Shown here in pieces: positions 30,090 to 38,978 of a stretch of 64,000 nt of DNA. The position numbers and the translations under genes were made by a program. The notes beneath the pieces were generated by a model that had not been told where the DNA came from, ran no database searches, and saw only the letters and a program-made list of their open reading frames with translations. Numbering within the stretch: position 1 is the stretch's first letter; each line of letters starts with the position of its first letter. The DNA comes from Pigmentiphaga aceris (GTDB lineage: Bacteria > Pseudomonadota > Gammaproteobacteria > Burkholderiales > Burkholderiaceae_B): positions 1,426,001-1,490,000 of the forward strand of contig NZ_CP043046.1 of NCBI RefSeq assembly GCF_008119665.1, given 5' to 3'.

Positions 30090-31016
30090 ATGACCACCCT
30101 TTACATCACACATCCAGCGTGCCGATTGCATGAGATGGGGAGCTGGCACCCCGAATCACCTCAACGGCTGGATGCCATTTCCGATCAGTTGCTGGCGTCG
30201 GGCATCATGCCCCACCTGGATACACGCGATGACGTGCCACGGGTTACCCGTGAAGCGGCGCTGCGCGTGCATACGGCGGCCTACCTCGACGAGCTCGCGG
30301 GCAGAATACCACGCGAGGGATACGCCTCCATCGACCCCGACACCATGGTCAATCCGCATAGCCTGGAGGCTGCCGAGCGCGCCGCCGGTGCGGTGGTCGC
30401 GGCTGTCGATGCGGTCATGACGGGCGACGCCGAGAACGCGTTCTGCGCGGTACGTCCGCCCGGTCATCATGCCTGCCCGGACAAGGCCATGGGCTTTTGT
30501 CTGCTGGGCAATGTGGCGATCGCCGCGCGGCACGCCATCGCCCAATACGGGCTGACGCGTGTCGCCATCATCGACTTCGACGTGCACCACGGCAACGGCA
30601 CGGAAGCCGCGCTGGCAGGGGACCCGCACGTGTTGATGTGCAGCTTCTACCAGCACCCGTTCTTCCCGTTCCGCGAGATCGAGCATCCCGCCGACAACAT
30701 GGACAACACGCCATTCGCGGCCTACACCGATGGCGCGGCGGTGCGCCAACTGGTCGCGCAGGACTGGGTGCCACGGCTGGACGCGTTCAAACCCGAGCTG
30801 ATCCTGATCTCGGCGGGTTTCGATGCCCACCGCGAAGACGATCTCGGCCAGATGAAACTGGTCGAGTCCGACTATGCCTGGATGACCGAACAGATCGTTG
30901 CGGTCGCGGCCCGGCATGCCCAGGGCCGGGTTGTCAGTTGTCTGGAAGGGGGCTACAACCTGTCGGCGCTGGGTCGCAGCGTGACCGCCCATCTACGTGC
31001 ATTGGCGGGGCTTTGA
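30090..31016 (+). CDS. histone-deacetylase-like hydrolase
   Basis: A class II HDAC-like amidohydrolase of 308 residues; bacterial members act on acetylpolyamines, acetoin-type or other acyl substrates that cannot be told apart here. Key residues are visible: the His pair in PPGHHA (126-127), the zinc ligands in IDFDVHHGNG (Asp164, His166) and SAGFDAH (Asp245), and the transition-state Tyr in LEGGYN. The start ATG 30090 (MTTLYITHPAC) fits the family and leaves a divergent spacing of 166 bases from mltB. It may be monocistronic. Confidence 0.88.
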   Translation: MTTLYITHPACRLHEMGSWHPESPQRLDAISDQLLASGIMPHLDTRDDVPRVTREAALRVHTAAYLDELAGRIPREGYASIDPDTMVNPHSLEAAERAAGAVVAAVDAVMTGDAENAFCAVRPPGHHACPDKAMGFCLLGNVAIAARHAIAQYGLTRVAIIDFDVHHGNGTEAALAGDPHVLMCSFYQHPFFPFREIEHPADNMDNTPFAAYTDGAAVRQLVAQDWVPRLDAFKPELILISAGFDAHREDDLGQMKLVESDYAWMTEQIVAVAARHAQGRVVSCLEGGYNLSALGRSVTAHLRALAGL

Positions 31017-31106
31017 GCGGCGTGCGGGTGCCATCATCTGGCCGTCTGGGGGCCGAGGCGTGGTGAGCGCACGGACTGATCGCAATGCGATTCGGAATCA
31101 GATGCC

Positions 31107-31112
31107 TATAAT
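31107..31112 (+). promoter_or_regulatory. candidate -10 element upstream of etfB
   Basis: A consensus TATAAT lies 142 bases before the etfB ATG, in the 237-base gap. No good -35 is found at the proper distance, so this is weak. Confidence 0.35.
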
Positions 31113-31253
31113 CGAAAGATTGGTCTTTTTTCGACCGGATCGCCGCTGCGCCGATTTCACTGATCGGCATGCGTGGGCGTCCGCACTGTCGTCTTACACG
31201 ACCTGTTTTCAATTCACCTCGGTCAAGCCGGGGTTCAAACAAGAGGCCGCTTC

Positions 31254-32003
31254 ATGAAAGTGTTGGTGCCCGTCAAGCGTGTAGTTGACTACAACGTCAA
31301 GGTTCGCGTGAAGTCGGATCAAACAGGTGTGGACATCGCCAACGTCAAGATGTCGATGAACCCGTTTGACGAAATCGCTGTGGAAGAGGCGACTCGTCTG
31401 AAAGAAAAGGGCGTGGTCACGGAAGTCGTCGCCGTGTCTTGCGGCGTGACCCAGTGCCAGGAAACCCTGCGCACGGCCATGGCCATCGGTGCCGACCGCG
31501 CCATCCTGGTCGAGAGCGCCGTTGAACTGCAACCGCTGGCTGTGGCCAAGCTGTTGAAGGCGCTGGCCGACAAGGAACAACCGAGCCTCATCGTCCTGGG
31601 CAAGCAAGCCATTGACGACGACGCCAACCAGACCGGCCAGGCACTGGCTGCGCTGCTGGGCTGGCCGCAAGCCACCTTCGCCAGCAAGGTCGAGATCGCC
31701 GACGGTGTTGCCACCGTCACCCGCGAAGTCGACGGCGGCCTGGAAACCGTGGCTCTGACGCTGCCGGCCGTGGTCACCACCGACCTGCGCCTGAACGAGC
31801 CGCGTTACGTCACGCTGCCGAACATCATGAAGGCCAAGAAAAAGCCTTTGGAAACCGTCAAGCCGGAAGACCTCGGCGTGGATGTCGCCCCGCGACTGAA
31901 GACGCTGAAAGTGACCGAGCCGCCGGCACGCCAGGCAGGTATCAAGGTTGCCGACGTCGCCGCCCTGGTCGACAAGCTCAAGAACGAAGCGAAGGTGGTG
32001 TAA
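31254..32003 (+). CDS. etfB: electron transfer flavoprotein subunit beta
   Basis: With EtfA, carries electrons from acyl-CoA dehydrogenases to ETF:quinone oxidoreductase. The 249-residue protein opens with [20 protein letters not shown] and has [12 protein letters not shown] near residue 36 and the AMP-site-linked segment [18 protein letters not shown] near 124. AAGAGG precedes ATG 31254. etfA begins 4 bases after the stop, so the two are coupled. The acyl-CoA dehydrogenase downstream is a likely electron donor. Confidence 0.96.
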   Translation: MKVLVPVKRVVDYNVKVRVKSDQTGVDIANVKMSMNPFDEIAVEEATRLKEKGVVTEVVAVSCGVTQCQETLRTAMAIGADRAILVESAVELQPLAVAKLLKALADKEQPSLIVLGKQAIDDDANQTGQALAALLGWPQATFASKVEIADGVATVTREVDGGLETVALTLPAVVTTDLRLNEPRYVTLPNIMKAKKKPLETVKPEDLGVDVAPRLKTLKVTEPPARQAGIKVADVAALVDKLKNEAKVV

Positions 32004-32007
32004 AGAC

Positions 32008-32937
32008 ATGAGCATTCTCGTCATCGCAGAACACGACAACGCGTCGATCAAGCCTGCCACGCTGAACACCGTGGCTGCCGCTGCCAAGATTGGCGGCGAC
32101 ATCCACGTGCTGGTGGTCGGTGCCGGCGCAAACGCTGCTGCCCAGGCTGCTGCACAGATCGCTGGCGTGTCCAAGGTCTTGCTGGCCGACGCTGCCCAAT
32201 TGGGCGACGGCCTGGCCGAGAACGTGGCCGAGCAAGTCCTGAAGCAAGCCGCGGGTTACAGCCACATCGTCTTCCCGGCGACCGCTGCAGGCAAGAACGT
32301 GGCCCCGCGCGTGGCCGCCAAACTGGATGTGGCGCAGATCTCGGAAATCATTTCCGTTGAATCGGCAGACACCTTCCAGCGCCCGATCTACGCCGGTAAC
32401 GCCATTGCCACCGTGCAATCGTCCGATGCCGTCAAGGTCATCACGGTTCGTGCCACCGCCTTCGACGCCGTCGCTGCCACCGGTGGCTCGGCTGCCGTTG
32501 AAAACGTCGACGCCGTGGGCGATTCGGGCAAGTCCCGTTTCGTCGGCCGCGAAGTCGCCACCAGCGATCGTCCTGAACTCACCGCCGCCAAGGCTGTGGT
32601 GTCGGGTGGCCGTGGTCTGGGCAGCGCCGAGAACTTCAAGATTCTCGACCCGCTGGCCGACAAGCTGGGTGCAGCCGTGGGCGCATCGCGCGCTGCGGTC
32701 GACGCAGGCTACGCACCGAACGACTGGCAAGTGGGCCAGACCGGCAAGATCGTCGCCCCGCAGTTGTACGTGGCGGTCGGTATCTCGGGTGCCATCCAGC
32801 ACTTGGCCGGCATGAAAGACTCCAAGGTGATCGTTGCGATCAACAAGGATGCCGAGGCACCGATCTTCGGTGTGGCCGACTACGGTCTGGTCGGCGATCT
32901 GTTCCAGGAAGTACCGGCACTGGTCAACGCGCTTTGA
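32008..32937 (+). CDS. etfA: electron transfer flavoprotein subunit alpha
   Basis: The FAD-binding subunit of ETF. The 309 residues comprise an N-terminal Rossmann-like domain and the C-terminal FAD domain with [10 protein letters not shown] near 202, the segment [16 protein letters not shown] near 247 and [11 protein letters not shown] compact 4-base gap to etfB indicates co-translation. The gene ends about 96 bases before the dehydrogenase gene, a gap short enough for a shared transcript. Confidence 0.96.
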   Translation: MSILVIAEHDNASIKPATLNTVAAAAKIGGDIHVLVVGAGANAAAQAAAQIAGVSKVLLADAAQLGDGLAENVAEQVLKQAAGYSHIVFPATAAGKNVAPRVAAKLDVAQISEIISVESADTFQRPIYAGNAIATVQSSDAVKVITVRATAFDAVAATGGSAAVENVDAVGDSGKSRFVGREVATSDRPELTAAKAVVSGGRGLGSAENFKILDPLADKLGAAVGASRAAVDAGYAPNDWQVGQTGKIVAPQLYVAVGISGAIQHLAGMKDSKVIVAINKDAEAPIFGVADYGLVGDLFQEVPALVNAL

Positions 32938-33033
32938 CCTGAGCGTCGTGGGCGGGCAGTGCGTGAAGCACTGCCCGCTGCTGAATTGTTTATCGGCGCC
33001 GACAGGCGCTTTTATTTCGCTTGGAAAACTGAC

Positions 33034-34836
33034 ATGAGCTACATCGCACCGCTGAAAGACATGCGTTTTGTGTTGAACGAACTGGCCGGACTGGACCAGA
33101 TCCAGCAACTGCCGGGCTTCGAAGACGCAAGTTCCGAGACGGTCGATGCGGTATTGGAAGAGAATGCCCGCCTGGTTCAGGACGTGATCGCGCCGCTCAA
33201 TCGCATTGGCGACGAGCAGCCTTCGTCATGGAAAGATGGTGAAGTCATCACCACGCCGGGCTTCAAACAAGCATTCACGGAATACGCCAGTGGCGGATGG
33301 CAAGGCTTGCAGCATCCGCAGGAATACGGTGGCCAGGGCTTGCCCAAGCTGGTGGCATCGGCCTGCGTGGAAAACCTGCACGCTGCCAATCTGTCGTTCG
33401 CCTTGTGTCCGCTGCTGACCGACGGTGCCATCGAAGCGCTGTTGACGGCCGGCACCGAAGAACAGAAGAACCTGTACGTGCCGCACCTGATCGACGGCAG
33501 CTGGACCGGCACCATGAACCTGACCGAGCCGCAGGCCGGTTCCGATCTGTCGCAAGTGCGCACGCGCGCCGTGCCGCAGGAAGACGGCAGCTTCCGTCTG
33601 TTCGGCCAGAAGATTTTCATCACCTACGGTGAGCACGACATGGCCGAGAACATCGTCCATCTGGTGCTGGGCCGCACGCCCGACGCGCCCGAAGGCGTGA
33701 AAGGCATCTCGCTGTTCGTGGTGCCCAAGTTCCTGGTCGATGCCGACGGCAAACTGGGCAAGCGCAACGACGTGTGGTGTGCGTCGATCGAACACAAGCT
33801 GGGCATCAAGGCCAGCCCGACCACCGTGCTGCTGTTCGGTGACGACAAGGGTGAAGTTGGCGCAGGTGCAGTGGGCTACGCCATTGGTGAACTCAATCGC
33901 GGCCTGCAATACATGTTCGTGATGATGAACGCCGCGCGCTTTGCAGTGGGCGTGGAAGGCATCGCCGTATCGGAACGCGCCTACCAGCAAGCCGTGACTT
34001 TCGCGCGCGATCGCAAGCAAAGCCGCGCGGTGGAAGGCTCGCCTGCAGCGGTCGCCATCATCGAACACCCGGACGTGCGCCGCATGTTGATGACCATGCG
34101 CGCGCTGACCGAAGGCGCGCGTGCCGTGGCCTTCGTCGGTGCTGGCGCACATGACCTGGCCACGCATCATCCCGATGCCGCCGTGCGTGCACAGAACCAG
34201 GCCTTCTACGAATACCTGGTGCCGATCATCAAAGGCTTCTCCACCGAGATGTCGCTGGAAGTCACGTCCTTGGGCGTGCAAGTGCATGGCGGCATGGGTT
34301 TCATCGAAGAAACCGGCGCAGCACAGCACTATCGCGACGCCCGCATTCTGCCGATCTACGAAGGCACCACCGCCATCCAGGCCAACGACTTGATCGGCCG
34401 CAAGACCGTGCGTGACGGCGGTGCGGCTGCCTATCGCATCGTCGAAGATATTCGCAAGACGGTCGATGAGCTGGAACGCTCGAAGCATGCATCATTGGTG
34501 ACCATCGGTGCGCGCCTGGAAATGGCGGTCGAAGCCTACGCGCAGACCATCCAGTTCGTGCTGGAAGAGGTCAAGGACGACGTGCGTGGCGTGTACGCAG
34601 GCAGCGTCGCCTACCTGATGCTGGCCGGCTACGTGCATGGCGGCTGGCAAATGGCCCGCGCCGCGCAGGCTGCGGTGAAAAAGATCGAAGCCGGTGACCT
34701 GGACCCGTTCTATGAAACCAAGCTGGTGACGGCACGCTTCTACGCCGAACACCTTCTGCCGCGCGCGCTGTCGCTGCATGCGGCTGTGGTGGATGGGGCA
34801 GAGAGTGTGCTGGCGCTGGACGCGGATCAGTTCTGA
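33034..34836 (+). CDS. acyl-CoA dehydrogenase, long (DmdC-type) form
   Basis: A flavin-dependent acyl-CoA dehydrogenase of 600 residues, longer than the 380-residue typical enzyme because of an N-terminal extension (MSYIAPLKDMRFVLNELAGL) and a C-terminal acyl-CoA dehydrogenase-like domain. This layout is the one of DmdC and related long-chain or methylmercaptopropionyl-CoA dehydrogenases. Core motifs are visible: TMNLTEPQAGSDLS near 157-170, AARFAVGVEG near 303 and GGMGFIEETGAA near 421. The substrate is not known. It sits downstream of etfBA, which would accept its electrons. Confidence 0.92.
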   Translation: MSYIAPLKDMRFVLNELAGLDQIQQLPGFEDASSETVDAVLEENARLVQDVIAPLNRIGDEQPSSWKDGEVITTPGFKQAFTEYASGGWQGLQHPQEYGGQGLPKLVASACVENLHAANLSFALCPLLTDGAIEALLTAGTEEQKNLYVPHLIDGSWTGTMNLTEPQAGSDLSQVRTRAVPQEDGSFRLFGQKIFITYGEHDMAENIVHLVLGRTPDAPEGVKGISLFVVPKFLVDADGKLGKRNDVWCASIEHKLGIKASPTTVLLFGDDKGEVGAGAVGYAIGELNRGLQYMFVMMNAARFAVGVEGIAVSERAYQQAVTFARDRKQSRAVEGSPAAVAIIEHPDVRRMLMTMRALTEGARAVAFVGAGAHDLATHHPDAAVRAQNQAFYEYLVPIIKGFSTEMSLEVTSLGVQVHGGMGFIEETGAAQHYRDARILPIYEGTTAIQANDLIGRKTVRDGGAAAYRIVEDIRKTVDELERSKHASLVTIGARLEMAVEAYAQTIQFVLEEVKDDVRGVYAGSVAYLMLAGYVHGGWQMARAAQAAVKKIEAGDLDPFYETKLVTARFYAEHLLPRALSLHAAVVDGAESVLALDADQF

Positions 34837-34854
34837 TCCTGCAGGCATGAAGAC

Positions 34855-34884
34855 AAAAACGGACGCCGAGGCGTCCGTTTTTTA
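34855..34884. terminator. bidirectional terminator at the end of the acyl-CoA dehydrogenase and mqsA genes
   Basis: AAAACGGACGC / GCGTCCGTTTT with a CGAG loop and T tracts on both strands. The stem is identical to that of a second terminator at 35811-35839. Confidence 0.88.
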
Positions 34885-34905
34885 TTGAATGTGTCTGCAG
34901 GCACG

Positions 34906-35394
34906 TCAGGCAATGTCAGTAGCTTCACCCATCAGCACCCGCTGCGTTTCCGCCGCCAATGCGCGCGCTTCGTGCACCAGTTCCGGGTGACGCTCAAGCA
35001 GGCTGAAAAGCGTGGTGACCGCAGCGACGGGAAGCGCGCCACCATTCTCGTAGCGCGAAAACGCGTTGTGCCCACCGCCGGCCAGTGCCGCCGCTTCGAC
35101 CTGGCTCAGGTGCAAGGTCTGGCGCGAACGTCGCAGCCGTTCACCAATCTGCTTTGCACGGGCGCGCTCCTTCAACACCAAGGCATCACCTGCCGCGACC
35201 CATCGCTCCAAGGAATCCGTGGATTCGTCGAACTCGATTTCTTCGCAGGCCGGATCCACGCAAAACCAGCCGCGGATATCCGCGACGCTGGCTTCCAGGC
35301 CACGATGCGCGATCTTGACGTCCCGTATTTCGTACACAGGATGAGGTGTGCCGCATTCGCGGCATACCTCAGGTGCAGCTTGTCTGGCGTGCAT
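34906..35394 (-). CDS. mqsA: MqsA-family antitoxin
   Basis: Antitoxin that would neutralise MqsR and repress the pair's promoter. Residues 11-50 form a zinc-binding N-terminal domain with Cys11, Cys14, Cys45 and Cys50. A C-terminal Xre-type helix-turn-helix is near 75-130 (RRSRQTLHLSQVEAAAL, AFSRYENG). It is 162 residues from ATG 35394, compared with 131 in E. coli MqsA, because of a longer linker and C-terminus. Its ATG comes 1 base after the mqsR stop, so translation is coupled. An upstream in-frame start is possible but overlaps mqsR. Confidence 0.9.
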   Translation of the reverse strand: MHARQAAPEVCRECGTPHPVYEIRDVKIAHRGLEASVADIRGWFCVDPACEEIEFDESTDSLERWVAAGDALVLKERARAKQIGERLRRSRQTLHLSQVEAAALAGGGHNAFSRYENGGALPVAAVTTLFSLLERHPELVHEARALAAETQRVLMGEATDIA

Positions 35395-35395
35395 T

Positions 35396-35701
35396 TCATT
35401 TTTCCTTGAAGGAAACAACCACTTTGCCCTGGACGCCCAGCGAGAACTTCACGTAGGCGATCTGACCAAAGGGCGTGGGCCAGTGATACACGTCCTGCAT
35501 CTGGTCTGGGTGCGTCTGTGACGGCATGGTCTTGTAGCAAGTGATGTCGTTGCGGGCGAGAATCATGTCGATCATCTCCTGCACGGTCATGGTGAGCTCG
35601 CGCCGCCCGCATGCAATCGCCATCGACGTGAAGGCTCGTGGTCCTTGCACCCTGATCAGTGCTTTGATCTGCTGCAAGTCATAGGTCGGCGTTGCAATCA
35701 T
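35396..35701 (-). CDS. mqsR: MqsR-family mRNA interferase toxin
   Basis: A RelE-fold ribonuclease; E. coli MqsR cuts mRNA at GCU. The 101-residue protein has the family length, a central YKTMPSQT stretch resembling the FYKSMTT of E. coli MqsR, and a C-terminus ending VVVSFKEK that matches the conserved end of that family. The toxin gene comes before the antitoxin gene, as in E. coli mqsRA and unlike most type II modules. The start ATG 35701 lies 8 bases from a palindromic operator, so its ribosome-binding site (AAAGGG) lies within the operator. Confidence 0.9.
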   Translation of the reverse strand: MIATPTYDLQQIKALIRVQGPRAFTSMAIACGRRELTMTVQEMIDMILARNDITCYKTMPSQTHPDQMQDVYHWPTPFGQIAYVKFSLGVQGKVVVSFKEK

Positions 35702-35708
35702 GGATATT

Positions 35709-35743
35709 ACCCTTTAAGGGTGAGAATTCAACCCTTAGAGGGT
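35709..35743 (-). promoter_or_regulatory. twin-palindrome operator of mqsRA
   Basis: Two 13-base near-perfect palindromes, ACCCTTTAAGGGT (35709-35721) and ACCCTTAGAGGGT (35731-35743), are centred 22 bases apart, two helical turns. They cover the start-proximal leader and the ribosome-binding site, as expected for repression by an MqsA-type antitoxin. Confidence 0.75.
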
Positions 35744-35810
35744 AGTTTCGACGACAAATTGAGCCACGTGATCATTCCGGCCCCTGCCATCTACCCTACG
35801 TTTCCCTAAA

Positions 35811-35839
35811 ACAAAACGGACGCCTGCGCGTCCGTTTTT
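35811..35839 (-). terminator. terminator of cysW (first set)
   Basis: AAAACGGACGC / GCGTCCGTTTT with a CTGC loop, the same stem as the terminator at 34855-34884. T-rich tails are present on both strands. It separates cysW from the toxin operon. Confidence 0.85.
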
Positions 35840-35857
35840 GTCCTACCCAAAACAGTT

Positions 35858-36700
35858 TCAATGCCCCGCCGCCCTGACCGGCGCTTCGCCTTTTTTCGCC
35901 AGTCGCCACTCCATCAAGCTCTTGGCCACCAGCGTCACCAGTGCCATGCAGGCCAGCAAAGCCGCCGCAGTGAACGCGCCGATCACCTTGTTGTCCTCAT
36001 TCAACTGCTCAACCAGCAGCGACAAGGTCACCGTCCGGCCACGAATCGCGCCCGCCACGACCGATACCGCGCCGAATTCACCCACCGCCCGCGCGTTGGT
36101 GATCACCACGCCATACAGCAGCGCCCAGCGAATGTTCGGCAAAGTCACTTTGCTGAAAATCTGCCAGCCGCTGGCACCCAGCGTCAGCGCTGCCTGTTCT
36201 TCGTCGCTGCCTTGCGCCTGCATCAGTGGGATCAGAATCCGGGCGATGAAAGGCGAGGTGACGAAGATGGTGACCATCACGATGCCGGGCCACGCAAACA
36301 TCAGCTGCACGCCGCGCGCCGACAAGAAGCCGCCAATGGTGCTTTCCAGGCCGTAGATCACCAGGTAGCACAGGCCGGCGACCACGGGCGAGGTGGCGTA
36401 CGGAATGTCGATCAAGGTGACCAGCAGTTTGCGACCACGGAATTCATAGTGCGTCACGCACCAGGCCAGCAAGATGCCGAAGACCAGGTTGATCGGCACG
36501 GTCAGGCCGGCCGCCAGCAGGGTCAGGAAGATGGCGTGACGCATATCGTCGTCCGCCAGATTGTTCAGCAGTACACCCACGCCGCCTGAAAAGGCCTTGG
36601 CGAAGATCAGTGCCAGCGGAAGCAGAAGCAGCAGCGTGACCAGGGTCAAGCCCAGGCCGATCAGGCTCCATTGTTGCCAACCACGGGGTTTTTGCATCAT
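35858..36700 (-). CDS. cysW: sulfate/thiosulfate ABC transporter permease CysW
   Basis: One of two integral subunits of an inner-membrane sulfate/thiosulfate importer. The 280-residue protein has about six hydrophobic segments and the EAA coupling motif as EEQAALTLGASGWQIF near 188. It matches the CysW branch ([28 protein letters not shown]). The start overlaps the cysT stop by 4 bases (ATGA). It ends the cysP-cysT-cysW run; no cysA follows, and the next gene in the same direction is mqsR. Confidence 0.93.
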   Translation of the reverse strand: MMQKPRGWQQWSLIGLGLTLVTLLLLLPLALIFAKAFSGGVGVLLNNLADDDMRHAIFLTLLAAGLTVPINLVFGILLAWCVTHYEFRGRKLLVTLIDIPYATSPVVAGLCYLVIYGLESTIGGFLSARGVQLMFAWPGIVMVTIFVTSPFIARILIPLMQAQGSDEEQAALTLGASGWQIFSKVTLPNIRWALLYGVVITNARAVGEFGAVSVVAGAIRGRTVTLSLLVEQLNEDNKVIGAFTAAALLACMALVTLVAKSLMEWRLAKKGEAPVRAAGH

Positions 36701-37545
36701 GCGCCTCGACGTTGCCAGGACAGGAACCGGCCCTGCAACACTTGCAGGGTGAACAGCAGGATCAGCGACGCACCCAGCACCACGGTGGCAATCGCCGATG
36801 CGGCCTGGTAGTCGTATTCAGACAGGCGCACAAAAATCATCAGGGACGTCACTTCTGTCTTGAAGGGCATGTTGCCGGCGATCAGCACCACCGCACCGAA
36901 TTCGCCCAGGCTGCGGATGAAGGCCTGTGCCGCACCGGTGACCAGCGCCGGGATCAGCGAGGGGAAAATCACGCGGCAGAAAATCTGTATGCGCGTCGCG
37001 CCCAGCGTGGTGGCGGCTTCTTCGTATTCGGGGCCGAAGTCCTGCAGCACCGGTTGCACCGATCGCACGATGAAGGGCAGGCTGGTGAAGATCATCGCGA
37101 TCACCAGGCCGGGGTAGGCGTAGGCAATCTTGATGCCGTGGGCTGCGAAGAATTGCCCGACCCATCCGCCCGGTGACAGCAGCGTGGCCAGGGTCAGCCC
37201 GGCCACGGCGGTGGGCAGCGCAAAGGGCAGGTCGACCAGGGCATCGACCAGTCGCCGGCCCGGGAAGTCGTAGCGCGACAGAATCCACGCCAGCAGCAGG
37301 CCGATGAGGGTGACCACCACCGTGGAATAGAACGCCGCGCTGACCGTCACCCAGTAGCTGGACACCACGCGCGGGTCTGACACGGCACGCCAGAACTGCG
37401 GCCAGCTCATGTCGCTGGTGTACAGGAACAATGCCGACAGCGGCAGCAAAATCACCAGGCTGAGGAAGGTGACACTCAGCCCGAAGCTGAGCGTGAAGCC
37501 CGGCAGCACAGGGTGTTTTGTGAAAAACCAGGAAGCCTTGGCCAC
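36697..37545 (-). CDS. cysT: sulfate/thiosulfate ABC transporter permease CysT
   Basis: Partner permease of CysW in the first importer. The 282 residues contain the family motifs LPLSALFLYTSDMSW near 34, [17 protein letters not shown] near 105 and the EAA coupling loop EYEEAATTLGATRIQIF near 172. The signal-like N-terminus belongs to the first membrane segment. It is 177 bases after cysP with a strong hairpin in the gap, and is translationally coupled to cysW. Confidence 0.93.
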   Translation of the reverse strand: MAKASWFFTKHPVLPGFTLSFGLSVTFLSLVILLPLSALFLYTSDMSWPQFWRAVSDPRVVSSYWVTVSAAFYSTVVVTLIGLLLAWILSRYDFPGRRLVDALVDLPFALPTAVAGLTLATLLSPGGWVGQFFAAHGIKIAYAYPGLVIAMIFTSLPFIVRSVQPVLQDFGPEYEEAATTLGATRIQIFCRVIFPSLIPALVTGAAQAFIRSLGEFGAVVLIAGNMPFKTEVTSLMIFVRLSEYDYQAASAIATVVLGASLILLFTLQVLQGRFLSWQRRGA

Positions 37546-37624
37546 GTCTACCCGTCGATCCGGTTGGACACGCGATCCCGCGCAGCCAAGGCTGAACAGA
37601 AAAGGCGCGTGCGATGAATGAAAA

Positions 37625-37657
37625 CGCCGGTGAGCTGCTCAAGGCAGCTCACCGGCG
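37625..37657 (-). terminator. intra-operon hairpin between cysP and cysT
   Basis: A perfect 14-bp stem CGCCGGTGAGCTGC / GCAGCTCACCGGCG with a TCAAG loop is followed on the minus strand by GTTTTCATT. It probably protects the cysP 3' end or partly terminates, which would make binding protein more abundant than permease. Confidence 0.6.
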
Positions 37658-37721
37658 AGTACCGGGGGTGAGTTTACCGACCCCGGTGGCTGCGCGTCAT
37701 GTCATGACGCGAAATGCGGCA

Positions 37722-38738
37722 TCAGGGCTTCTGCGCAAGCAGCTGGTCCAGCACGCCGTTGTTGGCGAAGTGGGTCTTGGTGATGTTTTCCCAGTTGCCC
37801 AGCACGTCCGTCGGGTTGATCAGCTTGATCGCCGGGAACTGTGCGGCGGTGGCCTTCACGACTTCCGGGTTGTGCACACGCAGGTTGAAGGTAGCCAGCA
37901 GGGTCTGGATTTCCTTGCTGTACTGATATTGCAGGAAGGCGGTGGCTTCCTTGCGAGTGCCCTTTTCGTCGACAACCTTGTCGACCACGGCAACCGGGAA
38001 CTCAGCCAGCACGCTGACCGGCGGCACGATGACTTCGAACGCACCCGACTTGAACTCGTCGCTGGCGGCGATGTTCTTGACCTCGGACTCGAAGGTCAGC
38101 AGCGCATCGCCCTGGCCGTTCTGGGCGAAGGCCACGGTGGCACCACGGCCGCCGGTGGGGAAGTTCTCAACGTTGTGCAGCAGCTTGCCAACGAATTGCT
38201 TCACCTGGGCTTCGTCACCCTTGAACTTCTCGTTGGCATACAGCCATGCACCTAGATAGCTGTAGCGCGCGTTGCCCGAGGTCTTGGGGTTCGGGAACAC
38301 CAGCTTCACGTCGTTGCGCACCAGGTCGTCCCAGGTCTTGATGCCCTTGGGATTGCCCTTGCGGACCAGGAAAGCGATGGTGCTGTAGTAAGGCGACGCG
38401 TTGTTGGCAAACGCCTTTTGCCAGTCTTTGTTGACCAGACCGCGTTGGGCCAGCACGTCGATGTCGGGCACTTGGTTGAAGGTGACGACGTCAGCCTTCA
38501 AGCCCTGGATGATGGCCTGAGCCTGGCGCGAGGTACCGGCATGCGACTGCTCGATCTTGATGTTCTGGCCGCTTTCGGCCTTCCAGTGGGCAACGAACTT
38601 CGGATTGATCGCGTCGAACAATTCACGCGCTACGTCGTAGGACGTGTTGAGCAAGACCTTTTCCTTGTCTTGCGCGTGGGCGTTGACGCCAAGCAGGGCG
38701 GCCGAGGCCAGTGCGACGACAAGTGCTTTCTTCAACAT
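37722..38738 (-). CDS. cysP: CysP-type thiosulfate/sulfate-binding protein
   Basis: Periplasmic ligand-binding subunit. Signal peptide 1-22 ends in VNAHA|Q. Among the two binding proteins of the window this one matches E. coli CysP: SYDVARELF, QSHAGTSRQA, QGLKADVVTFNQV, FPNPKTSGNARY and FESEV. The other, at 44037, matches Sbp. It is the first gene of the cysP-cysT-cysW set and its 5' region faces the peroxiredoxin gene. CysP and Sbp of E. coli overlap in use of sulfate and thiosulfate, so the ligand here is inferred only. Confidence 0.9.
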   Translation of the reverse strand: MLKKALVVALASAALLGVNAHAQDKEKVLLNTSYDVARELFDAINPKFVAHWKAESGQNIKIEQSHAGTSRQAQAIIQGLKADVVTFNQVPDIDVLAQRGLVNKDWQKAFANNASPYYSTIAFLVRKGNPKGIKTWDDLVRNDVKLVFPNPKTSGNARYSYLGAWLYANEKFKGDEAQVKQFVGKLLHNVENFPTGGRGATVAFAQNGQGDALLTFESEVKNIAASDEFKSGAFEVIVPPVSVLAEFPVAVVDKVVDEKGTRKEATAFLQYQYSKEIQTLLATFNLRVHNPEVVKATAAQFPAIKLINPTDVLGNWENITKTHFANNGVLDQLLAQKP

Positions 38739-38834
38739 GAATCCGATTCCTGGAAGGCGATGGGTAGGACCGAATCATGCGGTAACGCTTAATTACGCGG
38801 AAGTATATTTTTCGATTTTATAAATTACTTTTAA

Positions 38835-38918
38835 GCATAAGCGGCGCATAAGGCTTATGTTCGAGCTTGTCGATGGGCGATACGCGTTATGTGCATATCT
38901 TTATATCGAAAGCTTATT
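38835..38918. promoter_or_regulatory. candidate CysB-type control region between cysP and peroxiredoxin
   Basis: This AT-rich divergent stretch contains GCATAAG twice (38835-38841 and 38846-38852) and the palindrome CATAAGGCTTATG (38847-38859), then a related AAGCTTATTATCGA (38911-38924 area). LysR-type regulators bind such interrupted dyads. A GCTTATG element also occurs before sbp at 43931. Confidence 0.4.
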
Positions 38919-38978
38919 ATCGACAGCCGGCCGGCGGTGCCACAATTCTCAGCTGCCAGCCATTTCACGGAGATATGC

